The notes under the pieces: model-generated
Database searches by the model: none
What the model was told of the DNA's origin: nothing
Seen by the model: the letters and a program-made list of their open reading frames with translations, nothing else
Shown: positions 46,609-59,575 of the stretch, piece by piece
Position numbering within the stretch: position 1 is the stretch's first letter
How the letters are laid out: each line of letters begins with the position of its first letter
From: Polytrichum commune
Taxonomy: Eukaryota; Streptophyta; Polytrichopsida; Polytrichales; Polytrichaceae
Assembly (NCBI GenBank): GCA_950295325.1
Contig: OX485803.1
Span: 72,991,554-73,051,553, forward strand
Reading direction: 5' to 3'
Length of the DNA: 60,000 nt
Program-made: the position numbers and the translations under genes

Positions 46609-46896
46609 CTAATTGCCAAGCGTCTCGCTGTTTTCGATGTTGTACTCGGTCTTCAGATATGAGCAGCACCCTTTCGGATCTGTTATACTTTGGTTGAATG
46701 GGATGATATTGTCTTTGACAAACATACGTATGATTGACAATGCTTTTCTCTTTCTCAAGGTTAGAGCTTCATTTGGATCAGGACTCTCTGCGACAATCGG
46801 ACTTGTAGATTCTAGGAAAGGTTCTACTATTTCCCAGATATCCTCTCTCTCCCTAAAATGGCATGAACACTCGACCCTGTGACTACCACAGTGCAC
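46609..46896 (-). pseudogene. Ty1/copia gag remnant
   Basis: Minus-strand ORF with DIWEIVEPFL, ALSIIRMFVKDNIIPF and CCSYLKTEYNIEN, matching the UBN2-type gag pattern (W..W, A...I, W..L...Y). It lies upstream of the knuckle/protease piece in the expected order. It is partial and decayed. Confidence 0.65.
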
Positions 46897-47376
46897 GTGA
46901 TATTAAAGGAGGTCTGTAGTGTTAACATGGATGCGTGATAATAGAGAATTAGTGTACCATGTGACATTATGAAATAACACAAAAGTCAACATTGCAATAA
47001 TGATTATAATGACAATGATGACAACATGATGCGTACGAATGTATGGGTTGAATTCTTTGGTGGATTATTTTTAATGTCAAAATCTATGATATATGGGAGG
47101 AAAATGTGACGACAAGGAGGGAGAATTACATTGAGCACATATGTTCTGTTGGGTTTCAGGTATAAGAGAGGGAGTGATATTATGGAGGTTAGGGTATATT
47201 TAAAACCTCCACATGCCATAGTTGGAAGCTCCATCTTATCTATATTGTTTGGCTAAATGAGTGTTTGAACTCGTCATGGTAATATGCTAGTAACAAGAAA
47301 TGGTGGTGGGCTCTTGTGTGTGCATCTAAAACAACTATTTGCAATCCGGAAAATCCATACTTGACTCAAGCTTAAA

Positions 47377-47388
47377 CCCCTGATACCA
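47377..47388 (-). other. possible copia primer-binding site
   Basis: On the minus strand TGGTATCAGGGG lies 490 bp upstream of the gag remnant. Plant copia elements use a site starting TGGTATCA, complementary to the 3' end of initiator tRNA-Met. The LTR expected just upstream (higher coordinates) could not be delimited. Confidence 0.45.
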
Positions 47389-47499
47389 TCTTTGACAAAA
47401 GATAGAATACCAAGCTCGCATTTTATACTCGGTGAATCACAATGAGTGCACATGAGGTATATCTAAATACCAGAGACACAAGGTCGAGCCATCCATAGT

Positions 47500-47850
47500 C
47501 AACTAGGTCCATTTAACCGCTCAATAGTGTCATGTAATGCCGACATAGATGAAATCTATATTTTTAGGCGAATGGAGTTAAGGTTTATGTGATGGCGGCT
47601 TGTCATAGATTACCCTCATAAGAGTTTTGACAACTGTCATAGTCCAGTACTAGAACTTAAATGAGTGGTTATGGGTTAACCTATAAATCAACTATGTGTT
47701 ACCCTACCTTTACTACTTCAAAATTTGTAGCAATTTTCATATTCAAGATTTTTAATTTTTTAATTTTAAAAAAAATGCATTCTCCGCTATTACTCCTCCT
47801 AAGCAAATGCAAACTCTCTTATTTCATTGGTTATAGATGCCTCAACCTTA
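47500..47850 (+). repeat. dispersed repeat, copy 2
   Basis: Matches the reverse complement of 23,640-24,400 in several blocks (GATTACCCTCATAAGAGTTTT, GAGTGGTTATGGGTTAAC, GCCTCAACCTTA). Non-coding. Confidence 0.75.
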
Positions 47851-47908
47851 ATCCTAATCTATGTGGTTCAAGTTGTGACAGTGTTGCCATATTATCTAGA
47901 GAGAAACT

Positions 47909-48720
47909 ACACTAAATATGATATTTAGTGTCATATGGTATTTTATGTCACTATGGTAACTTTTTCGATGACAATTCTTATGAATAAGTGAACAAATATT
48001 GTTGTGGATGAGTTCATCCATTGGCCAAAACCCTACCTTCACTTGTGAGCATCTTGTGATGAAATATTCTCATGGATGATTGAAATTTGGATGATAAATC
48101 ACTTGGTAAGTGATAGTAATTGCAAACTGTAAATCTATAATCCCCAAAAATTTACAAGGAATGACAAATAATGTTGGGTTAACATTTAGTGTTGGTGACA
48201 CTATACTGCAGTACACTGTTAGTATTGAGCAAGACAATTACAATTGGGTGACACTAAATATGATATTTAGTTCTACTGGGCATGGATGCAACTTGTAACC
48301 CTAAGCAAGCTAAAAGCGTAAAAGAAACCTACCTACTGTAAATGAAGTAACAAACAAGAATTGCAATTAACCAACTAAAATTTAACAAGTTACACTCGAC
48401 AGTTGCCATCAGTATGTTGCATATTAATTTCCCTTTGCATACCAAATGTAAAACTATCATCTCAAGTATCTCAAATGTGCTACGCTGAATGTCATAATAT
48501 TATTAAATTTTCACTTTTGAAAGTTACTTATGTTGACAAATAGTATCATATTGACAATTAGCAAACATGACACTTTGAGGTTTCAAGACATCTAGTTAGG
48601 CTCTTTGCAAATAATGTGTGTCACCAAATACCATAAATGGTCTAGTGGCTTTGATGACTGCAACGAACACAAGGTATCGTGCCAGATTGAATACCAAAAA
48701 AGCATTCATTAAAAACATTG
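47909..48720 (+). repeat. dispersed repeat with ACTAAATAT palindromes, copy A
   Basis: A perfect 23-nt palindrome (ACACTAAATAT-G-ATATTTAGTGT, 47,909-47,931) and a shorter form at 48,253-48,271 bracket about 320 bp. The downstream part (ATCATCTCAAGTATC, TAGTATCATATTGACA.TTAGC) recurs near 59,440-59,550. The bracketed part recurs inverted near 58,150-58,370. Family unknown, probably a non-autonomous DNA element. Confidence 0.75.
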
Positions 48721-50700
48721 GCCCATTCCGAGAAAATGACAGTCGAATTTGACAAGTGGTTTTACATGGACTTAGAGATTGAAGTGTGCTTTTGTTGTAT
48801 TGGCTTTGGCTAAAAGGCTTGTGACGATTACCAATGCATGGTTTGTTTGTTTGTTAACGTTGTTATATAATCTTTGTTAATCACGTGGTTTGGAAAGTTA
48901 AATATATAGATAAACCTTCATATTAAAATTGCAAATAATCTATTTTATCTATTGTGCCATATCTGAGACAAACATTTACTTATGTGTACAAAACAACTCC
49001 CAAGTGATTTGGAGGTTGAAGGATTGAAGAATGAAGAGGCTTTTTTTTTTGGCAAAACTCCTTTAACATTAATAAGAATGCATTCTTTCAATGTATAAAA
49101 AGACAAAAACAACTACAGTTATGGATTTCTTTTTTAATTTTGTTAATGATAATTATTATCTTGTATTATACATATATTTTGTTGATCTCTTGCTTATTGT
49201 AACTAATTTTAATATACATGTTCATAAAGATGATGATAAACAAGTTGTATTTTTGTTTATTCGAGCATAAAATACAATTTAAGCGAACATATGGATGATT
49301 TTAATAATTAATTCTGCAAGTATGGATAATGCAACAATTTTTTTTGATCATATAGTATTAATATTGTTACAAAAAAAAAGACTAAATTTTCTAGTACCAA
49401 AGATGTTTTATGATATGGAATGCAATTTTACTTCATTTGAACATAAGAGATGAAAGAAAGAAAATTGCAATTATCATTAGGACAGTTCATTATATCCTAC
49501 TTCTTAAGAGATACTAGATTCTATTTGTAATGTCATTTTACAAGCATTATTTGAATATACCATAATTGATTAAAAAAGAAGAAGTTGATATGGACAATTG
49601 GTTTTTTGATTCATGATGACACTAAATCATAGTTGCATGTGCATAACATTATTTAGCTGAGTCTATACATTGGGTGGGGCTAGGAATAAGCTAGATTTTA
49701 TTCGGAATTATAATTTTTTTATTCTCACAGCAAAGCACTGTACCAGTAGATTTAGATGGAAAACTCGGGTGAAAAAGTGTACTAATATTTTAAGAATGGA
49801 TCGGGTGATAGCAGCTGAATAATGTACAGTGAAACCAAGCTCCTGCAATTACTTAACAATAACTGACAAAATTATCATATTCAATCCTGGGAGTGACATG
49901 GTAGGGTTGTCTACCTTGAAACCCTCAGACCTCTCAGTTCGTTGACAGGCTCTACTTTCAGAAGGAAATTTAAAGTGACCTTACCGGGTTTGAAGTTTGT
50001 GAGCAAAACAATTATATCAAAATAGCAAGCATTTGGTACACATTACATTTGTACAATTTGTCCAATTACTGTCAGAATGGAATTGCTCCATCAGTTGTAA
50101 TATTTGAAGAAAATTCATCCAAAATACTTGTATCTTTGTACTCCAACCTTGCAAATCACTGGTAGTCAAATCGCATATAAAGAACAACAGAAATCAGAAT
50201 AGGTTTATTAGGATCTTCATCCATTCAAAATATCCAGGGTTGTGCATGCAATATTTCAATATCAGCAAAGAAAGGACTTTCTGAAGCACCTTGTAGAATT
50301 GGCTTGTGCATAATTGGGTGGATTCACCCAATAATTTGGGACAGATTGACTCCCACTTGCTCAGAACAGTCTCCAAATCTTCTGCAACATGTAAATTATT
50401 CAATTAACATTCTACACCCTTCACTACATTTTTTGGATTTGTGAAGACAAGTATCTTCAGTTATGAGGTCATAGTGAATGTCGACCTTCATAGACTCGAG
50501 CTCTTCCTTCTGATTGCTTACTTCAAATTTTAAAATACAAGTGGCAACCTGCTACCCTCACAACCTAACTCAAGATTTCTATGGATGTGACAAAAATGAT
50601 TTCTCATCTGAAAGGAATGCTCCACAATATTTTGATTGCTTTGAAATGGCCTTCCCAAAATATGTGGTCTTGGACATTCAAACTGCAGTATAGCCTAGCC
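48721..50700. other. AT-rich intergenic DNA and TPR-gene 3' flank
   Basis: No supported gene. The last few hundred bases probably include the 3' UTR of the minus-strand TPR gene. A 69-codon minus-strand ORF at 50,194-50,403 has no recognisable motif and was not joined to the gene. Confidence 0.45.
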
Positions 50701-53700
50701 TCACTTTGAAAGTGAATAGGGCAACCGCCTTCTATTTGCCAGGGTAGACTCAATGTTTTCTGCTCTACTGAGAAGTCGTTGAGCTTGCTCCTCTGCTGAT
50801 TTGTTACTTTCACTCGAACCCTTGTCCTTGTTCCTCACCAAAAGTGCTGCTAAATGATGTAAGCATGCAACATGCTCTTTTTGTAGCTCAGGAACATCAA
50901 TGAGTTCCTGTGCTACTCCAGGCGGCTGCAATGCAAAATAGCACTTGTCAGTACTTGTCATTCATACATGACACATGATGCTTAACCTTTTCGCCCAATG
51001 AATCAAGGGTCCACTTCAGTTATTAGAGTTCTCCTCCATGTCAGGATGACTTTTGGTTGGGAGTTGGTCGTTTTGTATACAAGACCTTCCATGTTTCGTA
51101 AGTTTTTGGTGCATGCTTGGAGGGAGGGTGGAGATTTAAACAAAGAACCATTTTTTTTGTTCCAATGAGGCTCAAACTCATCTTGGCATGCCAAGAGGTG
51201 CTAAAATGTGCCTTCAATGAACCCAAATATGTTGCTCTTCATTTATGTTTGAACACTATCTCCCAACTGGAAAAAAGTTATTGATATCAAATGCAAAACA
51301 ACCAATGGAAAACCATGGGGACCAACTCCCTGTGAGAAGCCCCATTAAGTTAAAGGTTAACTCTTCTAAGGAAAATTAGTTTCTACATTTGCCCTACTGA
51401 AAAAAATCATTTGACATGATATTCATCTGAATGTGTAGTTGTCATGAGATTCAGTAGGAAGGAACAAAGCAAACACTACATCAACATACGGTGGAGGGTG
51501 CACAGTCACCACTCTCCCCTAACAGAAGTTTTGACACCACATTGTCAGGTTGATGATATACCTTGTCGAGCAGTGTCAAGCAGTGGCACAAAATGCGTTC
51601 TGCCTCTTTCGTCCTTTCCTTTGCAGCCTTTACACAAAAATAACATTATAAGTCCAAAAAAATTAGACATCTGAGTTATTATACTATCTAGTTCACTTTT
51701 CCTTCTAGTATCAGCAACTGGACCTGAAGCATTGCTTGACACAGGTTAAAGTGATGGTGCCAACAGTGAGAAATCCATATGAGCTTGTCAAAAGTAGAAC
51801 ATAAGCACAGTCATCCAGCAATATTGTGGATATCCTGATTATTCGTGAAGAGCTGAGACACCAATCCATTTGCTACACTTTTGAGATGTGTATAAATGTG
51901 TGATCTACAATTTTCAAATTTGAAGAGTTGAGAACAAAATTGTACCGTAGGTGTATCAGCCAAATCACCCTGATGCATCACCACCACACTAAGCACATTC
52001 AATGCTCGTACCTGTAACAACCACCAAAGAAGTAAATTTGCTTAGAGACCAGTTTAAATGGACTCTTGAGGGTCAGCAGGCTCAAGGTTCCTTCATCAGT
52101 CTAAAAGTGAGCGGGCCAAAAAAAACACTTTTAGCTCTGCACCCACTTCTCTTAGGATATTAAACACATGATTAGTATTAGATGATTAGCATATCCAAAG
52201 CGAGGCCATAGCCATTCTCCTCATAATTATCAGAGCTCATAAAAACATCTTAATCATTATCAATGAGGGGATTCTCTTTCTTCTTGAATACTCATAAAGG
52301 TCTCCCCAAACATGTTGACTATTGAACCTAGAATGATTAACAAATCTTGAGCACGTAGTCCAATCTCTTTCAAACATGTTCTATTTGGTGTCCGTTCTTA
52401 GATCCACATAAAGCTCAAATATAGGTGTCCAATCAAAATAAGTGACCAAAGTAGGTCCACAAACCTTGATTGGAATGTGCAGGTTTCTTCCCCAATCTCA
52501 AGGCATCAGGGTAGTGAGTTCTTATGATTCTGGGATGTAAGCATAACTGGCTCAAATGGGAAAGTGGAAGCACGACAAAGATCATGTGATTCTGGGATAA
52601 ACAAAGACAAGAACTTCTGTACTTGAAGATCGGAAAACAATAGCAGAAGAAGCCTCTAAATTGCACAATAATGGATCAGAGCACTTACGAGAGCTAGTAA
52701 AGGTGGAATAAGTGTGTTTAAAGCTTTAGCCCCTAAACTTGACTCATTGCCTAAAATAGCTGTAGCAGCTTGATCTGCTGCTGCAACTCCCCCTAGGGCA
52801 TCTTCCCATCGTTGTTCCGCAATTCTGCCACAATTGATTGGAGTTTGTTGAACAGTAAGACCATATACAACACTCCATTCAAACAAGCCCAAAGCTTGAT
52901 CATTCAGGATAATTCAAAATAAATGAGATATGCAGAATCACAACCTGGAGTAATGTTGACTCATACTTGATAGACTTTATAGCCAAACAACCTGGTGTGA
53001 TGTTAATTCATATTTGATAGACTTTATAACTTAGCAACCTGGTGTAATACCTGATAGCTTGACGTAGCATGTCTTCAGCCTTGTCATAAGTTGTCCGAGC
53101 CTTTTCAATACTGCTCAAACTTTTATTCATTGCTATTTCATCAGCCTGCAGCATTGTGACTAATCCCAACTTGAATAGGGTTGATCCTACCTGGTATTTG
53201 ACAATGATAAGAAAATCTCAGTCTTAAGATTTGACTTGTCCAGTAAGGTTGCCAATGGACACGTAAGTAAGAATTTGCCAATGGACAAAAGAAAGTACAG
53301 AAAGATGAAAATATATCTGAGATAAAAAGGTTTAAACACCACATACCTGAATGTGTGTGGAGGACAAGGCCTTTTGACGAACTTGAAGGCATCTGCAGTA
53401 TTACACCAAAGGATCCACACCAAGGTCACGACAGCTGAATACAATGTCATTTTAGAGTGCATCCCGAGCTGCAAAACTTATGAGAATGGGATCGGAATAT
53501 TCTAAAATCGTCCAGAAAGAACTTGCACAAAATCTACAAAATCTAGGCATGATACTAGGGTACATATGAAACTAATTGTGACTTTTTCATGCACAAAGTA
53601 TACCAACCTTTGGAACAGTTCTTCAGCCTCATCAAGCTTCCGCGAGGCTTGCAAAGTTGTTGCCAAATTATCAACCGCAGTTATTGTGCTTAGACTTTCA

Positions 53701-56700
53701 GGCCCCTGGTGCATAACAACTATTTGATCAGCAACAAAGTGAAACTACAGAGGATTTTTCAACTTACCAAACATCTAAATGGATTCCCTGGATTGGTGAA
53801 TTATTTTGTTTGGACATAATCAGGTCTTTCACCATAAGGACATGCCTGTGAAGAAGTTTCCACATTAGAGTCACCGCACCAAGTCTCCATCATGGAAGAA
53901 TCTTTCATGATACATAATCACAATAAGGAGTGATGTTTCATATAAGATGTCCATGTCATTAATGACAGTTTAGGGTATGGAGGTGTATGGAAGACACCTG
54001 CAAAAGCTCTAGGATGTGAAGAATCTTGCGCTGGAAATTTTCCGCCTCTTGCAGCTGGCCAGAGTGAACTAATATCTGTAAACATCAGACATCCAACCAC
54101 AATTAACATGTCTTAATAAGTACAACAAACTTGACCAGTGACTACCAGAATCTTCAACATAAAAGACTTTGAAGTGAAAGGCCACAAACTACATCAACAT
54201 GTGTGCACTGGACATTCAACCACAAACTGTGAATGAAGAAATTGAGCATCATTGCAACTTCAGAATCCAAAGTTACACTATGTCAACTCCACCAATCCAT
54301 AGACTTACACTACACACCTGCCAGTAACAACAGAAAAATAAATGTCACTACCCAACAGTCAGAAGTCCATTATTCAGAAACTTTGTGAAATAAAAATTCT
54401 GATTACACGCATTATCACATACTTCTGCAAGGCGACTCATTCGACGGACAGCTTGTTGAGAATGGCCAACTCCTCCCTCCTGAATGCACCAACTGTCTTA
54501 TAAATATGAGATTTGACACACAAAGACAGCATTCTTGAGACTTCTCATACTCTGAGCTAACCTGCTCCACAAATCGAAAAAGCTCTGTCCAAAAGTAAAT
54601 CAAAACAAGTGTGCTACAACTTATAAGGAGCAAACCTCAAGTATTCTTAATGAATCACGAATAAGATGCTCTGCATCAACTGATTTTCCCTGAAGCCTTA
54701 GCACCTGCAGATGTGAAGACAATACAGAAATATCATTCATATTGGGACACTTCGCCACTTGGATTTGTTATTCCTAGGTTCATCGTTCCTCATAAATATC
54801 TAACAGGTAATGAAACTAGAAGATCTCATGCACGATGATGTCTCTCACACCATGATCAGCAAAAACATCGTCAGGTGTCTTCCTTTGAACTTTAAAAAGT
54901 CAGTCATATTAAGGCACAGTGTCATCCAAATTTCAAGTGCAATGTGCAGTAAAGAACTGAATGATATCAAGCCTATCACAGATTAGTGGATGAGGCCATA
55001 TTTTGAGAGAAGATTGTAGATTAAGTCTTGCTAGAAAATTGTTTCTCTAGAATTTGATGCAAAGACAAGAACAATGATAGAACAGTGAATTGGAAGAACA
55101 ACTGCAGCCAACACAAAACATGAGCCTTGTAAGCAGAGCAAGAGGACAAACCTCTGCTAAATGAAACATTGTGTTAGCATACTCGGGATGACTTTGACCA
55201 AGCTTCATCTCCTTTATCTAGTTACAACCACAATTTTGCAACAAAATCCCAAGTCAGACTGAGCTATAGGCAATTCAGAATACTGGAGTCTTGATACTCT
55301 ATGGGTATGAAAAAGTTTGTGTCCTCATCTCAAATTACAACTGCATGCCAGAGAGACAAGAATGTAGTACCTAGTGTGAACTAATAAACACATGCATCAA
55401 AAAAGTTGTAAATCAACTCTCGAAAAATAAAATAAATGCAGAAACTAGTGAAGTGAGGACCACCTTCAATGAGCGCTGAAGTAGTCAACATTCATTCACA
55501 CATCATGTTCCAAACACCCAAACCACCACCACTGTCAAGTAAAGAAAGATGGATTCACTGTCTAAACACTTGTACAGATCCACAGAAACTCCACAGTGAA
55601 GTGGATCATCAAAAACTTTTACACCTTGCTGACTTGCACCCCATGACGAACTCAACTGGGTATAATTTTAACTTAGCCTTGAGTAACCACAACCAACCGA
55701 GATACATGTCTGACCAAAAAGACAAACTACAGGTGAAAAAGCTAGAATTGAGCAAACTACCAGGTGCATCTGCATCTCCTAGTCAATTACACACACTCTC
55801 TAATCAACAAGGTTGGAAAAGAATAATGCACAATATCTTTTTGAGAATCCAATTCTTTTCTCAATTTTCTATGTGGTTCGTCTTCCGTCATGTTTGAATG
55901 TGAATCACCTCATAGCAGAGCCGAGCTTGCTCATAATTGTGTTGCTGCAAGTACGTGCCAGCAAGATTATGCAATGTGAATCCAACACTGTGAATCCACA
56001 CCAAGACATCCACTTTGTCCATCAGATCTCGATTCATCCAGCTAAGCATTTATAGGTTCACCTAGCCTATATTTTGCACACAATTTCCCATAAATAACAC
56101 ATGTCTGATGATTAGGAGGAGACTCAGACACATTCAGTTTTCAGGTAAGTGCAGTGAAATTTGATGTCATATTTTGAAACATTTCCAAGATTGGTGACAG
56201 TAGAATCTGACAGCCAAGACTACACATGACATGGCAATGCACCAAAGTAAAATCTGAATGCTATGACTTGCCTCTCATGCATAGGACCCAAAGCCTGTTC
56301 AAGCCTTTGCACAGACTCTAGAAATAGGGGCTCTGCCTTGGCATATTCCTTTTTCATCCGATACAGCTCAGCCTGTAGAAAGATTGTCAGTAATGTCTCT
56401 GAGTGGGAGCATAATAATTACCATTGCAAGCTGATTTGATATCTATGATCAGAAAGGTCCAAATTTGGAATGCAGCCATGTCCAATGACCAGTTACACAC
56501 ATGTAAGTGATATGCTAGCCCTTCTTCCTCCATGTTATTTTACTCACTTCTGAAAAAAACATCATACCAGGTTATTGCAGCTTGATGCAACGTGAGGATC
56601 TCGTTCTCCAAAGCCTTTCTTTGCTTCATCTAAAGCACGTACAAAGTACTTCTCTGCCTCATCAAATCGCCCCTAAAACCAACCCATAAAAGCCAGTATG

Positions 56701-58051
56701 ATCATTAAGAAACAGCAAAAATAAAAAAAAAGCATTTGAAAAGAAAGACAATTGGAAGCTGATACAAGACTGTGGACAAAAGATGTCATGACACTTGAAC
56801 TGGATATCCGACAGAATCATCAAATAGGTGATCATCATATCAGGCAACCTTGGATAAGTATGTCTAGATGATAAGAATGTAACCAGAAAATAAATTTACA
56901 TTTGTGGAAGGGGAGACAGTTCCAAAACCTGAGAAAAAAGGTCACGACCCATGTCCGTGTAGATCCTCCATCTTGCAGTATGTGAGTTGGAAGCAATCTC
57001 GCCTGATTCTGGAGATTGTAAACTATCCTCAACAAGTTGAACCTCCTGCGGAGAACTATCTGCAGTCGATGGTCGCGCTCTGATTTCCTCTGCCAAACAC
57101 CTGTTTACGCCATCCCAAGAAAGGTAACCTGCTCGTAATTCGGCACAATCAGTATCAATGACATGCCAATAACATGCATTCTGTTCAAAATCAACTGTAC
57201 AACCACATTCCTTGGCAGCATATATCAACAAGGAGAGAATTTATCTCTAATTGTCACAAGAAACCTATCCTGTAAAATGAGCACAACATGTAGAAATCAG
57301 GGGAGTTCCGGCATTGCTCATCTAGATGGAATAGCATTCTAACCTAAGCCTTATTGAATTACCTGCAATTAGACATACCCAGAAATTTGTAGAAGATGAC
57401 TGCTTGCCGGCCACACTAGCTGCAGTACAAACTCCACTCCCTGAAAATCAAGATTCTTTTCAGACACGGGATAGCGCACAGCAGCCAGAATCACCTTTTC
57501 GCTTATTCTTCATGTAATCCTAATAAAGACTACACTTTCTCCAAATCAACCGTCAACTTTACCTTGTATGAATTGCAGTATTGTTGGCATCCTTAGAACA
57601 CAATTTGCTAATTTCTAACTATGTACAACACAATGCCTCTCAAGCTCTTCAATTGGAGGTGCAGAAAACAATTTGTAGCTATAGGAAAATCCCTATGGCA
57701 ATTTGTAGCAGAGTCAAAAATATTGCCAACTTAAACATCCAAGCAAAGATTGATACACATAACCCAGGCACCGAGCTCTGCTGAAACCCAACTTCCTGAT
57801 TGCAATATTCGAGCTCTGTGTTGATTTGAAGATCCGAAATGTACATCGAGAATGATACAATGGGAAGCAGAGGCTAAAAACCTGACAGCAGTTGAGATGA
57901 GTACACCCCGTGAGTTGAAAATTCCCTTGAACCATGCAGAGCTATGAGGCATCGATTCCATTGCAAAAACTTTGCTAAGCTGATTGGCAGGCGAGTCCCC
58001 ATAGCTGCGAATTTTGCGTGTAATCAAGCCAATTGAGATGTGATCACACAT
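50701..58051 (-). CDS. kinesin-light-chain-like TPR protein
   Basis: Multi-exon TPR gene of unknown role; TPR arrays act as protein-binding scaffolds. Exons that fit in phase run from one ending at 56,929 (MGRDLFSQ) through 56,672-56,568, 56,372-56,272, 55,987-55,909, 55,475-55,464, 55,217-55,152, 54,704-54,636, 54,479-54,423, 54,075-53,998, 53,705-53,608, 53,392-53,347, 53,190-53,051, 52,824-52,689, 52,011-51,946, 51,627-51,562 and 50,925-50,701 (stop). Repeats include FDEAEKYFVRALDEAKKGFG, YAKAEPLFLESVQRLEQALG and YEQARLCYERSLKIKEMKLG, the 42-residue kinesin-light-chain pattern. The likely first exon, ATG at 58,051, encodes a basic, Ser-rich leader that could be organelle-targeting. The joints between 57,882 and about 57,240 are unresolved. 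One exon is 12 nt and one intron uses a GC donor. Confidence 0.85.
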
Positions 58052-58149
58052 GCTCAACAGACTTCAATGTGCAGGGGTTTAGGGTTTAGGTACACACAAC
58101 AATACTGAGCAACATACACAGGTCCATCATCCAAGCCGGGTATGACCTT
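58052..58149 (-). other. upstream region of TPR gene
   Basis: Expected promoter and 5' UTR of the minus-strand TPR gene. Repeat-derived DNA begins less than 110 bp from the start codon. No clear TATA box is seen. Confidence 0.35.
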
Positions 58150-58600
58150 TACAACAATTACACTAAATAATATATTTAGTATCGCCACTTCTATTTGTCT
58201 TGCTCAATACAATTGTAAACCGCCCGTGTAGTGTCACCAACACTACATGTAAACCTAACATTATTCATCATTCCTTGTAAAAAATCTTGGGCATTATGGA
58301 TTTACAATGTTACAATTAATGCCACTTATTAAGTGATTTTTCATCCAAAATGCAATTACCCAAGATAATATTTCATTACATATATGTTAGGATGCAAAAC
58401 ATACCAAACTTTGTTTTAGTAATTGCCATTTGAATGAACTAAAAGTACTTAATTGGGATGACAATAGTTGTAAACTTATTGATCATAAGTATCAGTAGGA
58501 AAAGCTACCACAGTGACATAAAATACCATTTGACACTAAATACAATATTTTGTGAAGTCCTTTTCTTGTATCCTAGAAGGCGCCCTAAAAATTTATATAT
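58150..58600 (-). repeat. dispersed palindrome repeat, copy B (inverted)
   Basis: Contains ACTAAATA-ATA-TATTTAGT (about 58,164-58,182). In reverse complement it matches 48,080-48,270 (AAGTGAT..., TAATGTT, TTACAAGGAATGA, AGTGTTGGTGACACTA). Same family as 47,909-48,720. Confidence 0.7.
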
Positions 58601-59099
58601 ATATGGTTCGTTAAACTTCTGTAAATGAGAAAAATGATGGCATTGTGAGGACCTGAGAGAGCTTAAACCCTTTTGCATAAGAAGCAGCCTAGGCAAGCTA
58701 ACATATATAGGGTTTGCAAAAACTAGGGTAAACTAGAATCGATCTTGATGGTTATGTGATTGGTTCATTAGTCTATCTACAACATCCTTTAATTCTCATA
58801 ACATTACTCAGCAACGTGGGCCCTCAAAATATAATAGTGGGATGTTAGGGGTTTGGTTTGAATCTGAGTCTCCCTACACGATTTTTCGAGTATCTGACTC
58901 TTATATTCTAAGGATCCACAAATCGAAAGTTGAATGCTAAGTGATGTTATGCCGCATCTAGGACAATGTTATGATTTTTTATATATGTTCCGCATCAAAT
59001 TGGTAGAGAGGGACTCAAACTTGCATCTATATCTAAGGTTGGCTTGTAGTTTACAATCATCCTCTTTGGTGAATGTGTAGATGTAATTGAGTTTGAGCC
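58601..59099. other. intergenic, no gene seen
   Basis: AT-rich, with (TA)-rich stretches near 58,592 and 58,980. Nothing recognisable. Confidence 0.4.
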
Positions 59100-59575
59100 C
59101 TCAAGTATATTTAGTGTTGGGGGTGTTGATAATACCAACCACATTCCAATACACCGTTTATGATATTTAGTGTCACATGCATAATAATGTCACTTACCCT
59201 ATTTTGAGGTGTATGATAAGTTACATTAATGGTCTCTCCATCAATGGTGTCACCTCATGACACTTGGCGTTCAAGTGCACTTACTGACATCTTGGAATGA
59301 GTTTGTTTGATAGTATTATGAAGTGTGTGCTTATGTTACACAAATTTATGGTCTACAAATGGACTTAAGTGTACACAAATGACATTTGTCACTGGTATGC
59401 TCAAGATTATTTTCCCCTTGCATATTGAAATGCAAAATTATCATCTCAAGTATCCCAATGTACTACACTAAATGTCATAATGTGTATATTCTTTCACTTA
59501 AAAATATTACTTATGTTAACACTTAGTATCATATTGACAGTTAGCGGATGTGACGCTTTGAGACCTCTAATCATC
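59100..59575 (+). repeat. dispersed palindrome repeat, copy C
   Basis: Contains TATGATATTTAGTGTCA (59,160). The segment 59,440-59,575 matches 48,450-48,600 (ATCATCTCAAGTATC, TGTCATAAT, TTACTTATGTT, TAGTATCATATTGACA). Confidence 0.75.

Noticed and set aside
23640-47850. LTR pair of the copia element
   Set aside because: The two similar segments are inverted to each other, while LTRs are direct repeats.
50194-50403. Possible extra 3' exon of the TPR gene
   Set aside because: The upstream exon ends in a proper stop at 50,701 and this ORF shows no TPR pattern.
55469-55897. 142-codon plus-strand ORF
   Set aside because: It lies in an intron of the minus-strand TPR gene, crosses the microexon, and has no domain.
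57361-57440. Definite second exon of the TPR gene
   Set aside because: Two reading frames are open in this piece, but neither fits the phase of exon 1 ending at 57,882, so it was left unresolved.
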